Positions 7,904-16,603 of a DNA stretch of 57,167 nt are shown one piece after another. The translations under genes were made by a program, and so were the position numbers. How positions within the stretch are numbered: position 1 is the first letter of the stretch; every line of letters starts with the position of its first letter. Source of the DNA: Bacillota bacterium (GTDB taxonomy: Bacteria > Bacillota > Clostridia > Christensenellales > CAG-138); contig JAEYHP010000084.1 of the NCBI GenBank assembly GCA_023409435.1, positions 1 through 57,167 on the forward strand, written 5' to 3'. Below the pieces are notes generated by a model that worked only from the letters and a program-made list of their open reading frames with translations, ran no database searches and was not told where the DNA came from.

Positions 7904-8908
7904 ATGTTAAACTTAGGCGTGATCGGAACGGGCTGGATTACGGATTCGTTTTTGCAGGGAGCGCTTGCGACGGGGCAATACCGTGTGTATGCCGTGTATT
8001 CCCGCACCATGGAGGCGGCGGAGGGGTTCGGCAAAAAATATAATGCGGAACAATACGCGACGGACCTCGATACATTCTTCGGCCTTGCAGATTTGGACGT
8101 TATATACATCGCCTCCCCGAACACATACCATTACGAGCAAAGCAAAAAAGCCATTGCCGCAAAAAAGCATGTCATTGTGGAAAAATCCGCTTTTTCCAAC
8201 AGCAGGGAAACGGGACACATCCTTTCCCTGGCGCGGGAAAACGGCGTGTTTGTGTTCGAGGCGGCGCGGCATATTCATGAGCGCAATTTTCCTGTGCTCA
8301 AGGAGCAGCTTGGCCGCATCGGTGAAATCCGCGGCGCAAACCTTACCTATATGAAATATTCCCCCCGCTACGACCTTGTGCTAAAAGGCGAGCATACCAA
8401 CATATTCTCTCTGGAGTATTCGGCGGGCACGCTGTATGACCTTGGCGTGTACCCCGTCTATACCGCCGTGGCGCTGTTCGGCAAGCCAAATAGCTGCCAC
8501 TATTTCTGCACCAAGGTAAAGACGGGCGTGGACGGCATCGGCGTAATCGTGTTCCGATACAGCGGCTTTGACGTGGTGATGCAGACGGGGAAAATCGCCG
8601 ATTCTTTTTTGCCCAGCGAAATCTACGGAAGCGAAGGTACGATCATTTTAGGCTCCATGAACGATATCTCCTCTATCCGCGTGTTCGACCGCGCCACAAA
8701 GACCACCGTGGAGATGGCGGAGGAAAAGGAAAGCAACTGGATGCTGGGGGAAGCGAACGCGTTCGCGGATATCATGCTGCATAAAGACTCCGCCGAACAC
8801 CGTAGGCGCTATGAGGAACTCGAAGGTATCATGCGCGACGTCCACGCCGTGATGACGGAGCTGAGACGCCAGGCGGATATCGTGTTCCCGGCGGATCAAA
8901 TGGAATAA
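7904..8908 (+). CDS. Gfo/Idh/MocA family oxidoreductase
   Basis: A 334-residue NAD(P)-dependent dehydrogenase. The N-terminal Rossmann fold is clear (LNLGVIGTGWITDSF), followed by the typical DLDVIYIASPNTYHYEQSKKAI and the catalytic-lysine strand VIVEKSAFSN, where EKS replaces the common EKP. The C-terminal alpha/beta substrate domain starts near GEIRGANLTYMKYS, with YDLGVYPVYTAVALFG in the middle. Family members oxidise or reduce sugars, inositols or related polyols; the substrate here cannot be told. The start is set by an AAAGGGG box 7 bases upstream. It is a single gene, followed directly by an E-family repeat. Confidence 0.85.
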   Translation: MLNLGVIGTGWITDSFLQGALATGQYRVYAVYSRTMEAAEGFGKKYNAEQYATDLDTFFGLADLDVIYIASPNTYHYEQSKKAIAAKKHVIVEKSAFSNSRETGHILSLARENGVFVFEAARHIHERNFPVLKEQLGRIGEIRGANLTYMKYSPRYDLVLKGEHTNIFSLEYSAGTLYDLGVYPVYTAVALFGKPNSCHYFCTKVKTGVDGIGVIVFRYSGFDVVMQTGKIADSFLPSEIYGSEGTIILGSMNDISSIRVFDRATKTTVEMAEEKESNWMLGEANAFADIMLHKDSAEHRRRYEELEGIMRDVHAVMTELRRQADIVFPADQME

Positions 8909-8910
8909 AG

Positions 8911-9028
8911 GCATCGGCGCTTTCAGCACGCCGCGTCCTTGGCGGGAGACGCCCCGGACACTGGGCCTGCGGGCCGTCGCGATAGATTTTTTTATGGGGA
9001 AACTACGTTTCCCCACTCCCCTTCCTTA
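8911..9028 (+). repeat. Dispersed intergenic repeat family E, copy 1
   Basis: About 118 bases starting GCATCGGCGCTTTCAG, then GGCGGGAGACGCC, GGACACTGGGCCTGCGGGCC, GTCGCGATAGATTTTTTTA, and ending in a GGGGAAAC-TAC-GTTTCCCC hairpin. It matches, inverted, the copy at 25921-26038 and, truncated, 56996-57046. The sequence is rich in local stems and does not code. Confidence 0.75.
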
Positions 9029-9158
9029 TACCGCCCGTAGAGCCGCCCAACAGCGGCCTTTCTTTTTTTTCCAAACCTTGCAGCAAAATGCCACCCGTCA
9101 GCGTTATATAGACAGCCGGGCAACGAGGGGGACAACGGACCCGGCACCGGGGGTATTC

Positions 9159-9671
9159 TTGCGGGACGAAGAATTTGAAGCTCTGTACGCGGACTGCTCT
9201 CCCATGGTGTACTGGACGGCGTATGGGCTGACGAGCAACCACCACACCGCATTGGAACTCACGCAAACGGTATTTTTAAAAGCGTTTGTGCGGTGGGATA
9301 CGCTTCATGCGCTTGCGCCGCCGCAGATAAGGAGCTGGCTATACCACACGGTAAAGAACGCGGCGATCGACCGCCTGCGCCACGAGCGGTATGAGCTGAT
9401 GGCGGATTGCGTGCCCGAACGCGCGGATGCGGATATAGAGGCCTTGCCCGAAGCCAGTTGTTTGCAGACGGAAACAACGCAGACGGTCTGGGCCGGGGTG
9501 GAAGCGCTGCCCAAGGTATATCGAGAGGCCGTGGTGCTCTACTATTTTGCGGACCTCTCGCAGAAGGAGGCGGCGGATGCGCTGCGCGTTTCGGGCGGGA
9601 CGTACCGTTCCAGATTGTCCAGGGCGCGGGATATGTTATCATCCACATTGGGGAAGGAGGAAGCGTTTTGA
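9159..9671 (+). CDS. ECF-type sigma-70 family RNA polymerase sigma factor
   Basis: A 170-residue sigma factor with only regions 2 and 4. Region 2 is seen in FEALYADCSPMVYWTAYGLTSN...ALELTQTVFLKAFVRW and SWLYHTVKNAAIDRLRHER. Region 4 is the helix-turn-helix ALPKVYREAVVLYYFADLSQKEAADALRVSGGTYRSRLSRARDML. The start is uncertain: TTG 9159 follows a GGGGG box and fits the family start (LRDEEFEALY). The frame is open upstream but runs back into repeat E, so the far-upstream part is not coding. The gene overlaps the next one by 4 bases (TTGA), the classic layout for a sigma factor and its membrane regulator. It probably directs a cell-envelope or stress regulon; its promoters are not identifiable here. 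Confidence 0.8.
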   Translation: MRDEEFEALYADCSPMVYWTAYGLTSNHHTALELTQTVFLKAFVRWDTLHALAPPQIRSWLYHTVKNAAIDRLRHERYELMADCVPERADADIEALPEASCLQTETTQTVWAGVEALPKVYREAVVLYYFADLSQKEAADALRVSGGTYRSRLSRARDMLSSTLGKEEAF

Positions 9672-10546
9672 AGAATCATGAAAAAATAGACGAACTGCTT
9701 TACGGCGCGGCGCGGGAGAAAACGAACGCTCTTCCGCTTGACGATGTGCTTTCCTCCGTCTATGGCCATGCGGAGCAGGAAAAGCAGGCGTATCGGGAAA
9801 GGCGCATCAAAGCGCTCCGTTATCAGCGCGCAATCATCCCCGCGGCGGCCGCCTGCGCGGCGGTGCTTGTGGCCTGCTTCCTTGTGCGCCCCGTGGTGGT
9901 GGAGGGAAGGACATATGTCGCCTGGAACGGGTCGGTGCAGATAGACGGCGTTACCCACCGCGTGGACGCGCCAATGGAAAAGACGGCGCTCAAGCGGCTG
10001 TTTGATACCAATCAATATGTCATCGCGGACGATCCTTCGCCAACGGGCGCGGTTATGGTGTTCGCGCCAGAGACAAAAGAGCAGCAAGAGAAGAAAGAGG
10101 AAAAAGTAAAGTATCTGGATCAGGCGGTATCCATTGAATCCGTTACCGTGTATCCGGTCATAGGCGACCTTGTGGTGCGGGAAGGCCCGGATACCGCGTA
10201 CGCGGAGCTTGCGGAGCTCTACAGCGGCCAGTGTATAAAAAAGGTGGGCATGTACGGCAGGTGGGCGATCATCGAATGGAACGGCGCGCTTGCCTACGCG
10301 TTTGACGCATATCTTTTTGAAGCGCCGGAGGAAATTCCCGCCTACGCGCCAGTCACGCGGTACGCCACGGAGCCCGTCAACATTCGCACGCTGCCGACCA
10401 GCCGGGAAGACTCCGCCATACTCTATGAGCTGCAGACAAACGAGCCCGTTCTTTGCACAGGAGTGATCGGGGAATGGACGCAGATTGAATGGAACGACGG
10501 GAATGGATACGTATTTACAAAATACCTCAAAAACCGCGTTTCTTAG
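9668..10546 (+). CDS. Membrane protein with two SH3b domains, probable anti-sigma partner
   Basis: A 292-residue single-pass protein. Residues 1-54 are cytoplasmic, charged and helical (EKIDELLYGAAREKTNALPLDDVL...), with Arg/Lys before the membrane. A hydrophobic segment at about 55-75 spans the membrane, and two bacterial SH3 repeats lie outside (about 165-222 and 230-290; the second has VNIRTLPTSRE and GYVFTKYL). A Glu/Lys-rich hinge (KEQQEKKEEKVKYLD) separates them from a membrane-proximal strand region. The start is TTG 9668, with AAGGAGGA 5 bases upstream, overlapping the sigma gene stop. The topology (cytoplasmic helices, membrane span, ligand-binding exterior) and coupling suggest it holds the sigma factor and senses wall fragments. 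No zinc-type anti-sigma HxxxCxxC motif is visible, so this is inference. Confidence 0.7.
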   Translation: MKNHEKIDELLYGAAREKTNALPLDDVLSSVYGHAEQEKQAYRERRIKALRYQRAIIPAAAACAAVLVACFLVRPVVVEGRTYVAWNGSVQIDGVTHRVDAPMEKTALKRLFDTNQYVIADDPSPTGAVMVFAPETKEQQEKKEEKVKYLDQAVSIESVTVYPVIGDLVVREGPDTAYAELAELYSGQCIKKVGMYGRWAIIEWNGALAYAFDAYLFEAPEEIPAYAPVTRYATEPVNIRTLPTSREDSAILYELQTNEPVLCTGVIGEWTQIEWNDGNGYVFTKYLKNRVS

Positions 10547-10568
10547 CGCCCATTGCGGGCATTTCCGC

Positions 10569-10597
10569 TTTACAAAATTCCCCGCGGACTGTATAAT
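10569..10597 (+). promoter_or_regulatory. Promoter of the ileS T-box transcript
   Basis: TTTACA (10569-10574) and TATAAT (10592-10597) are spaced by 17 bases, an almost perfect sigma-A promoter. Transcription should begin near 10604, at the start of the T-box leader. Confidence 0.85.
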
Positions 10598-10603
10598 AGG
10601 CGC

Positions 10604-10866
10604 TGTATAAAGCGAAGATCGGGACACGCATAGGCCAAATTCCCCCAATAGCGAGCCGCGGGCGGTGCAAGCGCGGCAGGGCGGAACGCCATATGCATCA
10701 CCTGGGAGCGGGCGGGCGAACGCAAAAGTGTCAGTAAGCCGCCACGGGTCTGCCCGTTACAGCAGCGGCGCATACTGTGTGCAAGTAAGAGAGGACGCTT
10801 TTAGCGTCAACTCGGGTGGTACCGCGTGGCTACGCCGCGTCCCGATTGGGATGCGGCGTTTTTGTT
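10604..10866 (+). promoter_or_regulatory. T-box leader controlling ileS
   Basis: This leader RNA senses uncharged tRNA-Ile and lets transcription continue when isoleucyl-tRNA is scarce. The distal Stem I consensus is visible (AGCGAGCCGCGGGCGGTGCA near 10651-10670, then GCGCGGC). The 3' side of Stem I holds a candidate Ile specifier ATC at 10697-10699. Stem II/III elements follow (GCCGCCACGGG...CCCGTTACAGCAGCGGC). The T-box bulge GGGTGGTACCGCG lies at 10814-10826. The competing intrinsic terminator is ACGCCGCGTCCC-GATT-GGGATGCGGCGT at 10832-10859, followed by TTTTGTTTT. The exact specifier assignment is tentative; the T-box call is firm. Confidence 0.92.
10832..10866 (+). terminator. T-box intrinsic terminator
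   Basis: Twelve-base arms around a GATT loop followed by TTTTTGTTTT. Part of the 5' arm region would be taken up by the antiterminator formed with the GGTACCGCG bulge when tRNA-Ile is uncharged. Confidence 0.88.
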
Positions 10867-10892
10867 TTGTAAAAGTTAAGATGAAAAGGGAT

Positions 10893-11043
10893 CTCAAGGG
10901 ACAATCCCTTGAGTGGGAGTTTGGGGGACGTAGCTGAGCGCCGCCTGTGGCGGGAGGAGCGAGGCGCAGTCCCTGAGCAAGGAAGCACAGAATGATTCTG
11001 CGCGACCATTGCGAACTGTGGGTTGGAGCCCTCAACGTACCAC
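10893..11043 (+). repeat. Dispersed repeat family R, copy 2, between T-box and ileS
   Basis: Starts with a CTCAAGGGA-CAA-TCCCTTGAG hairpin also present in the copy at 28176-28318. It continues with AGCTGAGCGCCGCCTGTGGC and GACCATTGCGAACTGTGGG, and ends in GGAGCCCTCAACGTAC like the other copies. It lacks the 5' module with the CCGATCC/GAATCGG hairpin. It lies in the transcribed leader, after the T-box terminator and 45 bases before the ileS start. Confidence 0.8.
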
Positions 11044-11087
11044 GTACCCCTGTTATCTATTCAACTGTAAACCGCTAAGGAGGTTCT

Positions 11088-14000
11088 ATGTACAAGAAGG
11101 TTCCCACAACGCTGGATTTCGTTTCCCGCGAAAAGGAAGTGCTAAAATTCTGGAAAGAGAACAAGGTGTTTGAAAAGAGCACCCTGCACCGCAAGGGCGC
11201 CGTCACCTATACGTTCTTTGACGGCCCGCCGACGGCGAATGGCAAGCCGCACATCGGGCATATCCTTACCCGCTGCATCAAGGACATCATCCCCCGTTAT
11301 AAAACGATGAAGGGGTTTGACGTGCTGCGCAAAGCGGGTTGGGATACGCACGGCCTGCCGGTGGAGCTGGAAGTGGAAAAGAAGCTGGGCTTGGATGGTA
11401 AGGAGCAGATCGAAGCGTACGGCGTGGAACCCTTCATCAAAAAGTGCAAGGAATCCGTGTGGAAGTACAAAGGCGAGTGGGAGGAAATGTCCGACCGCGT
11501 GGGCTTCTGGGCGGACATGGAAGACCCCTACATCACTTACGACAACAACTACATCGAGTCCGAATGGTGGGCGTTGAAGCGCATCCATGAAAAGGGCTTG
11601 CTTTATAAAGGCCACAAGGTCGTGCCTTACTGCCCGCGCTGCGGCACGGCGCTTTCCTCCCACGAGGTAGCGCAGGGATATAAGGACGTCAAGGATACTT
11701 CCGCCATCGCAAAGTTCAAGGTCAAGGGCGAGGACAACACCTACATCCTTGCCTGGACGACCACGCCGTGGACGCTCCCCTCTAACGTCAGCCTCTGCGT
11801 CAATGCCAGCGAAACCTACGCGAGGGTAAAAAGCGGAGATACCGTATACATCCTGGCGCAGGCGCTTGTGGAGAACGTTATCGGCGAAAACGCGGAAATC
11901 CTCGCCACATTTCCCGGGAAATCCCTGGTGGGCACGGATTACGAGCCGCTGTTCGATTTCCCGGTGGACGCCAAGGGCAAGCGCGGCTGGTATGTGATGA
12001 GCGACGATTATGTCACGCTGACGGACGGTACCGGTATCGTGCACAACGCGCCCGCATTCGGTGAAGACGACGCGCGCGTGGGCCGCGAATGGGATCTCCC
12101 GTTCATCCAACTGGTGGACGCGAAAGGCCATATGACAGGCGGCACCCCGTGGGACGGCATGTATGTCAAGGACGCCGATCACGCGATCCTCCATACGCTG
12201 GAGGAAAAGGGCTTACTCTACCGCGCCATGCACTTTGAGCACAACTATCCGTTCTGCTGGCGGTGCGATACGGCGCTCATCTACTACGCGCGCAAAAGCT
12301 GGTTTGTAAAAATGACAGCGGTGAAGGATAAGCTCATCGAGTTCAACCGCCGCGTCAACTGGATCCCCGAAACAATCAAGGAAGGCCGCATGGGCAACTT
12401 CCTGGAGAACGTCATAGACTGGGGCATCTCCCGCGAGCGCTACTGGGGCACGCCGCTTCCGGTATGGACCTGCGGGGACTGCGGGCACACCCATGTGGTG
12501 GGCAGCATTGCGGAGTTGAAAGAGTTGGGCAAGAACGTACCCGAAAACATTGAGCTTCACAAGCCGTTTATCGATGCGGTGCATTTGAACTGCCCCAAGT
12601 GCGGCGGCGACATGAAGCGCGAGCCGGAAGTGATCGACTGCTGGTTCGACAGCGGCTCCATGCCGTTTGCACAGTGGCACTATCCGTTTGAAAACAAAGA
12701 GGTGTTCGAAGCCCGCTATCCCGCCGATTTTATTAGCGAGGCCATCGACCAGACGCGCGGCTGGTTCTATACGCTGCTGGCGATCTCCACCTGTCTGTTC
12801 GACGACCCGGCATTCTTAAACTGCATCGTCATGGGCCATGTGCAGGACAAGGACGGCAGGAAGATGTCTAAGCACCTGGGCAACGTCGTCGATCCGTGGA
12901 CGGTACTGGATAAGCAGGGCGCGGACGCCGTACGCTGGTACTTCTACACCGGCTCCATGCCGTGGCTGCCGAGCCGCTTCGGTGAGGAGGCCGTGAACGA
13001 AAGCCAGCGCAAGTTCATGGGTACGCTGTGGAACACCTATGCGTTCTACATCCTGTACGCGGAGATCGACGGGTTCGATCCCATGAAGCACAGCCTAAAG
13101 CGCGAAAATCTCACCGAAATGGACCGCTGGGTGCTCTCCCGCCTCAATACCGTCGCCCGCGAGGTGGATACGCATTTGGAGAGCCTGCGCATCACCGAGG
13201 CAGGGCGGACTTTGCAGAAATTTGTCGACGATCTTTCCAACTGGTACGTGCGCCGCTGCCGCGAGCGCTACTGGGGCAAGGACATGACGGCGGATAAGGA
13301 AGCAGCCTACATGACGCTGTTTACGGTGCTTGAAACGCTCGCGCGCCTTTCCGCCCCCTTCACCCCGTTCATGGCGGAGGAAATCTACCAGAACCTCGTC
13401 CGTGCCGTGGATAAAACTGCTCCCAAAAGCATCCATTTAACGGATTATCCCGAGGCTGACCTCTCCTTTGTGGATAAGGACCTTGAAGTTAACATGGAGC
13501 GTGTGCTCAATATCGTGGTATTGGGCCGTGCTGCGCGCAACACCGCCGCCATCAAGAACCGCCAGCCCATCGCCTGCATGTATGTGCAGGGAGAGGCGCT
13601 CCCGGCGGGATATGTCGCTATTATCGCGGAAGAGTTGAACGTCAAGGAGGTCCGCTTTGTGGCGGACGCGTCCTCCTTCGTTTCCTACCGCGCCAAGCCG
13701 CAGTTGAAAACCCTCGGGCCCCGTTACGGCAAGGTGCTGCCCAAGATCGGTGCGTACCTCTCGGGCGAAGGGATTGGCGACGAAGTGGTGGCAGCCCATA
13801 ACGCGGGAAGAGCTTATACGTTCAGCGTCGAGGGCGTGGACGTGTCACTTGAAAAGGACGACGTCCTCATTGAGCCCATGCAGAAGGCGGGCTTTGTCAC
13901 CGTGACAGAGCGCGAGCTTTCCGTGGTATTGGATACCAACCTCACCCCCGCGCTCATTGAAGAAGGCTTTGTACGCGAGCTGACCTCTAAGGTGCAGACC

Positions 14001-14210
14001 ATGCGCAAGGAAGCGGGCTTTGACGTGACGGACCATATTTCGCTTACCTATTTCGGCTCCCCCGTGGTGGAAGACGTGTTCCGGAAGTTCGGTGCGGAGA
14101 TCGCCGGGGATACGCTGGCGGATGAGGTAAATAACGCCGCGCCCCGAGGGTATACTAAGGAATGGGACGTCAACGGCGAGACCGTGACGCTGGGCGTGGA
14201 GAAGAAGTAA
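11088..14210 (+). CDS. ileS: Isoleucyl-tRNA synthetase (type 2 / eukaryote-like)
   Basis: A 1040-residue class I synthetase charging tRNA-Ile. The HIGH motif is at about 55-58 (GKPHIGHIL), followed by GWDTHGLPVE. The connective editing domain contains the threonine-rich AWTTTPWTLPSN signature, and HNAPAFGEDD is the editing-site segment. The tRNA-selection and catalytic core continues with EPEVIDCWFDSGSMPFAQ, and the KMSKS loop is KMSKH (about 592-596), the variant typical of the longer, eukaryote-like IleRS2. CxxC pairs (CPRCG, CGDCG, CPKCG) are metal-binding insertions. IleRS2 enzymes are generally less sensitive to pseudomonic acid (mupirocin). ATG 11088 follows AGGAGG. Expression depends on the upstream T-box. 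Confidence 0.97.
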   Translation: MYKKVPTTLDFVSREKEVLKFWKENKVFEKSTLHRKGAVTYTFFDGPPTANGKPHIGHILTRCIKDIIPRYKTMKGFDVLRKAGWDTHGLPVELEVEKKLGLDGKEQIEAYGVEPFIKKCKESVWKYKGEWEEMSDRVGFWADMEDPYITYDNNYIESEWWALKRIHEKGLLYKGHKVVPYCPRCGTALSSHEVAQGYKDVKDTSAIAKFKVKGEDNTYILAWTTTPWTLPSNVSLCVNASETYARVKSGDTVYILAQALVENVIGENAEILATFPGKSLVGTDYEPLFDFPVDAKGKRGWYVMSDDYVTLTDGTGIVHNAPAFGEDDARVGREWDLPFIQLVDAKGHMTGGTPWDGMYVKDADHAILHTLEEKGLLYRAMHFEHNYPFCWRCDTALIYYARKSWFVKMTAVKDKLIEFNRRVNWIPETIKEGRMGNFLENVIDWGISRERYWGTPLPVWTCGDCGHTHVVGSIAELKELGKNVPENIELHKPFIDAVHLNCPKCGGDMKREPEVIDCWFDSGSMPFAQWHYPFENKEVFEARYPADFISEAIDQTRGWFYTLLAISTCLFDDPAFLNCIVMGHVQDKDGRKMSKHLGNVVDPWTVLDKQGADAVRWYFYTGSMPWLPSRFGEEAVNESQRKFMGTLWNTYAFYILYAEIDGFDPMKHSLKRENLTEMDRWVLSRLNTVAREVDTHLESLRITEAGRTLQKFVDDLSNWYVRRCRERYWGKDMTADKEAAYMTLFTVLETLARLSAPFTPFMAEEIYQNLVRAVDKTAPKSIHLTDYPEADLSFVDKDLEVNMERVLNIVVLGRAARNTAAIKNRQPIACMYVQGEALPAGYVAIIAEELNVKEVRFVADASSFVSYRAKPQLKTLGPRYGKVLPKIGAYLSGEGIGDEVVAAHNAGRAYTFSVEGVDVSLEKDDVLIEPMQKAGFVTVTERELSVVLDTNLTPALIEEGFVRELTSKVQTMRKEAGFDVTDHISLTYFGSPVVEDVFRKFGAEIAGDTLADEVNNAAPRGYTKEWDVNGETVTLGVEKK

Positions 14211-14218
14211 CACCTTGC

Positions 14219-14252
14219 TTTCGGCCAAATTGACACGTCAATTTGGCCGAAA
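14219..14252. terminator. Perfect 16-bp hairpin between ileS and the VOC gene
   Basis: TTTCGGCCAAATTGAC and GTCAATTTGGCCGAAA are perfect complements around a two-base AC spacer; CTTTTATA follows. It is a probable ileS terminator. Its end lies only 17 bases before the next start codon and just before that gene's Shine-Dalgarno box. Confidence 0.7.
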
Positions 14253-14269
14253 CTTTTATAGGAGAAAAT

Positions 14270-14716
14270 ATGCAGCCGATATTGGACCACATCCACATTA
14301 CGGTAGAAGACCTCCCCCGCGCGGAGCGGTTTTACGACGCGCTGTTGCCCCTCATCGGGTTTGACCTCAGGCACAAAGAGCATGCGAGCGTTCCCCGGCA
14401 CGCGTATGAGCTCATTGAATACCACCACGCCGGGCTTTCGTTCGGCCTTGTCAGCCCGCGGGAGGAGTATTTGGAGGCTGCAATCTCAAGAAGGCGGCCG
14501 GGTGCGGTCCACCACATCGCGTTCCGTACCGAGACACGGGAACAGGTGGATGGGCTCTATGGGGCGGTTTGCCGCCTGGATGCGCATATCGTCCACCCGC
14601 CCAAGGAATACCCGGAATATTGCAAGGACTATTACGCCTTCTTTTTCAAGGATACCGAGGGCATAGAAATCGAGTTCTGCCACTTTGCCCGCAGCAGCTA
14701 TTTTCCGGTGCAATAA
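14270..14716 (+). CDS. VOC/glyoxalase superfamily protein
   Basis: A 148-residue metal-binding fold protein of the vicinal oxygen chelate superfamily. The first beta-alpha-beta-beta-beta unit starts with LDHIHITVEDLPRAERFYDALLPLIGF, with His8 or His10 as candidate metal ligand. The second unit has AVHHIAFRTETREQVDGLY and ends with YYAFFFKDTEGIEIEFCHF, where a Glu supplies the last ligand. Members include glyoxalases, dioxygenases and antibiotic-binding proteins. The substrate is not apparent. AGGAGA precedes ATG 14270. It could be cotranscribed with ileS by read-through, though a strong hairpin intervenes. Confidence 0.8.
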   Translation: MQPILDHIHITVEDLPRAERFYDALLPLIGFDLRHKEHASVPRHAYELIEYHHAGLSFGLVSPREEYLEAAISRRRPGAVHHIAFRTETREQVDGLYGAVCRLDAHIVHPPKEYPEYCKDYYAFFFKDTEGIEIEFCHFARSSYFPVQ

Positions 14717-14775
14717 AGGATACGCACAACGACGCCCACCTGTGGTTTGCAGGCAGGCGTTTTCATACGCTAAAT

Positions 14776-15291
14776 CTACATATACTCCGGTCCTGTGCGT
14801 TCTGTCATCTCCCCGGTCAGCCCGATCACCTTGGGCCACAATCCTGTCTTGGCGATGAGGAAGCCCATTAGCATGCCCATATGTGTATGAAGATGCCTGT
14901 GCTGCGCAAGCATCAGCGCAAAGCGCGTCCATTCGCAGCCTTCCGGCCGCTCCAGAAGCTGCGCATCCGTAACAGAATCGAGATGTCGAGATAGCTTTTC
15001 GCCTATCTGCAAGAAGTAAGAATGCAGATCATCTCTCGTCAGCACTTTTTCCGTCGCGACGTCCAAATTATTGAGATTGGGGATGTGGAAATCCGGCTCC
15101 GTATAGCGCTGGGGGTTGATGAACCACTGGTCCAGCGAATGCAGCATATGATAAACATGCTTATAGAGCGGCATGCTGCAATAGGGAGCATCCCACATGC
15201 CGTTTGGGATGCAATCTACCACGTTTCCCACCTCCCACAGCGCACGCTTTGTCTGCTCCCGGATGATGGCGATATACCCCAATTCATTCAT
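14776..15291 (-). CDS. DinB superfamily protein
   Basis: A 171-residue four-helix-bundle protein of the DinB/YfiT type, a group of probable metal-dependent (often thiol) transferases. Family clues are MPLYKHVYHMLHSLDQWFINP in the second helix (a metal His followed by the D-x-W-F pattern) and the His-rich third segment LAQHRHLHTHMGMLMGFL, which would complete a three-His metal site. An AAAGGAG box sits 6 bases before ATG 15291. It is convergent with the VOC gene and divergent from the phosphoesterase gene. It is soluble, with no signal peptide. The reaction is unknown. Confidence 0.75.
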   Translation of the reverse strand: MNELGYIAIIREQTKRALWEVGNVVDCIPNGMWDAPYCSMPLYKHVYHMLHSLDQWFINPQRYTEPDFHIPNLNNLDVATEKVLTRDDLHSYFLQIGEKLSRHLDSVTDAQLLERPEGCEWTRFALMLAQHRHLHTHMGMLMGFLIAKTGLWPKVIGLTGEMTERTGPEYM

Positions 15292-15440
15292 ATACGCTCC
15301 TTTCCAACACAATATATTGTATCTATGAAAAAACCTTACACAATCCTTTCCCAGGGCTTACCACCGCGTGTCCGCTTGTATGTGACAATATCATTACAGT
15401 ATTCATATGCTGTAACAAAAGACGCATCGGAGGATATGCA

Positions 15441-16514
15441 ATGGGGAAGTCTTGCGTATGGCGCGTGCTCCCGGCTCTTACGCTGCTGATAGCGCTCTTG
15501 CTGCCGATATACAGCCCGATACCTCTACAGTTGCCGCCCGCGGGCGAAATGAAATTGAAACAGGTTGCTGAATCTGTGGAACGCACTCATATGCCCGCTG
15601 TCGGTGTTACGGTACACAGCGGCTCCAGCGTCACGCGCAGGACGCCAGACAAGGAATACACCATCGCATGGCTTTCGGATACGCAGCATTACAACGGCTC
15701 GCTCGCTCCCATCTTTTATTCCATGACAAGTTACTTAAAAGAAAAAAAATCCGCGCTCAACATACAATACATCGCCATGACGGGGGATATCGTGGGCAGC
15801 GGCGGCAGCACATCGCAATGGATGAACGCGCGCGCGGCCATGGACAACATTGCGCATATCCCCAACGGGGTGCTGGCGGGCAACCACGATTACGGCAAGG
15901 AAAGCGGGCTAAGTAACTACAAAAAGCACTTCGGGGAAGCCTATTATACCGACAAACCCTGGTATGGCGGCTCATACGAGGATAACCGCAACCATTATGA
16001 CCTTATAACGATGGGTTCCACCCAGTATCTGTTCGTCTACCTGAGCTACCAGCCGGGCAGTGACGATATCGCCTGGGCAAACTGGGTATTCCAGCGTCAT
16101 TCGGGCCGCGTGGGCGTGCTGCTGACTCACGATTATCTGGACAGCAATTCCGGTCTCCGCTCCAACGGGCGCACGCTTCAGGAGGAGATCGTCAAACAGA
16201 ACCGCAACATTTACCTGGTGCTGTGCGGGCACCGGTACACAGAAGATAACATCCCCATCCAGTTTGACGATGACGGCGACGGTACAATGGACCGCACCGT
16301 ATACCAATGCATTGCAAACTACCAGAACCTTGGGCAGGGCGGCGGCGGATATATCCGGTTCCTGCGCATCGACGAAGCAAAGGGCGCCATCCGCTTCTAT
16401 ACCTATTCGCCCTACCTTGGCGTATACCGATTGCCGCCGGAACGGGCGAAAAACCCGCAGGACACCTGGCCCATCCCGTGGCCTATGGAGAAACAGGAAA
16501 GTTCCGCGGCATAG
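15441..16514 (+). CDS. Secreted calcineurin-like metallophosphoesterase
   Basis: A 357-residue exported phosphoesterase. A signal peptide or anchor covers residues 1-24 (WRVLPALTLLIALLLPIYSP). All five metal-site blocks of the calcineurin-like fold are present in order: WLSDTQHY, MTGDIVG, LAGNHDYG, LLTHDYL and CGHRYTED. An Asp-rich loop DDDGDGTMDRT near residue 285 resembles a calcium-binding turn. These enzymes cleave phosphomonoesters, diesters or nucleotides outside the cell. GGAGG lies 8 bases before ATG 15441. The short gene downstream follows at 89 bases and may be in the same transcript. Confidence 0.87.
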   Translation: MGKSCVWRVLPALTLLIALLLPIYSPIPLQLPPAGEMKLKQVAESVERTHMPAVGVTVHSGSSVTRRTPDKEYTIAWLSDTQHYNGSLAPIFYSMTSYLKEKKSALNIQYIAMTGDIVGSGGSTSQWMNARAAMDNIAHIPNGVLAGNHDYGKESGLSNYKKHFGEAYYTDKPWYGGSYEDNRNHYDLITMGSTQYLFVYLSYQPGSDDIAWANWVFQRHSGRVGVLLTHDYLDSNSGLRSNGRTLQEEIVKQNRNIYLVLCGHRYTEDNIPIQFDDDGDGTMDRTVYQCIANYQNLGQGGGGYIRFLRIDEAKGAIRFYTYSPYLGVYRLPPERAKNPQDTWPIPWPMEKQESSAA

Positions 16515-16603
16515 ACCGGAGTCATACAACAAGAATTTGTAAAATGGTTCCCGGCGGCGTATACTGGACATGCGCCGCATTCTTTTTTCAGGAGGAACAG
16601 GGC

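Noticed and set aside
8994..9158. N-terminal extension of the sigma factor frame
   Set aside because: The first codons lie in repeat E, with Phe/Pro-rich low-complexity sequence and no sigma-factor similarity; a start near 9159 fits better, though it is not proven.
9542..10648. Minus-strand frame of 368 codons
   Set aside because: Antisense shadow of the sigma and SH3 genes and part of the T-box; no signal or domain.
10665..10937. Short open frame across the ileS leader
   Set aside because: The region is a T-box RNA with conserved structural blocks, not coding sequence.
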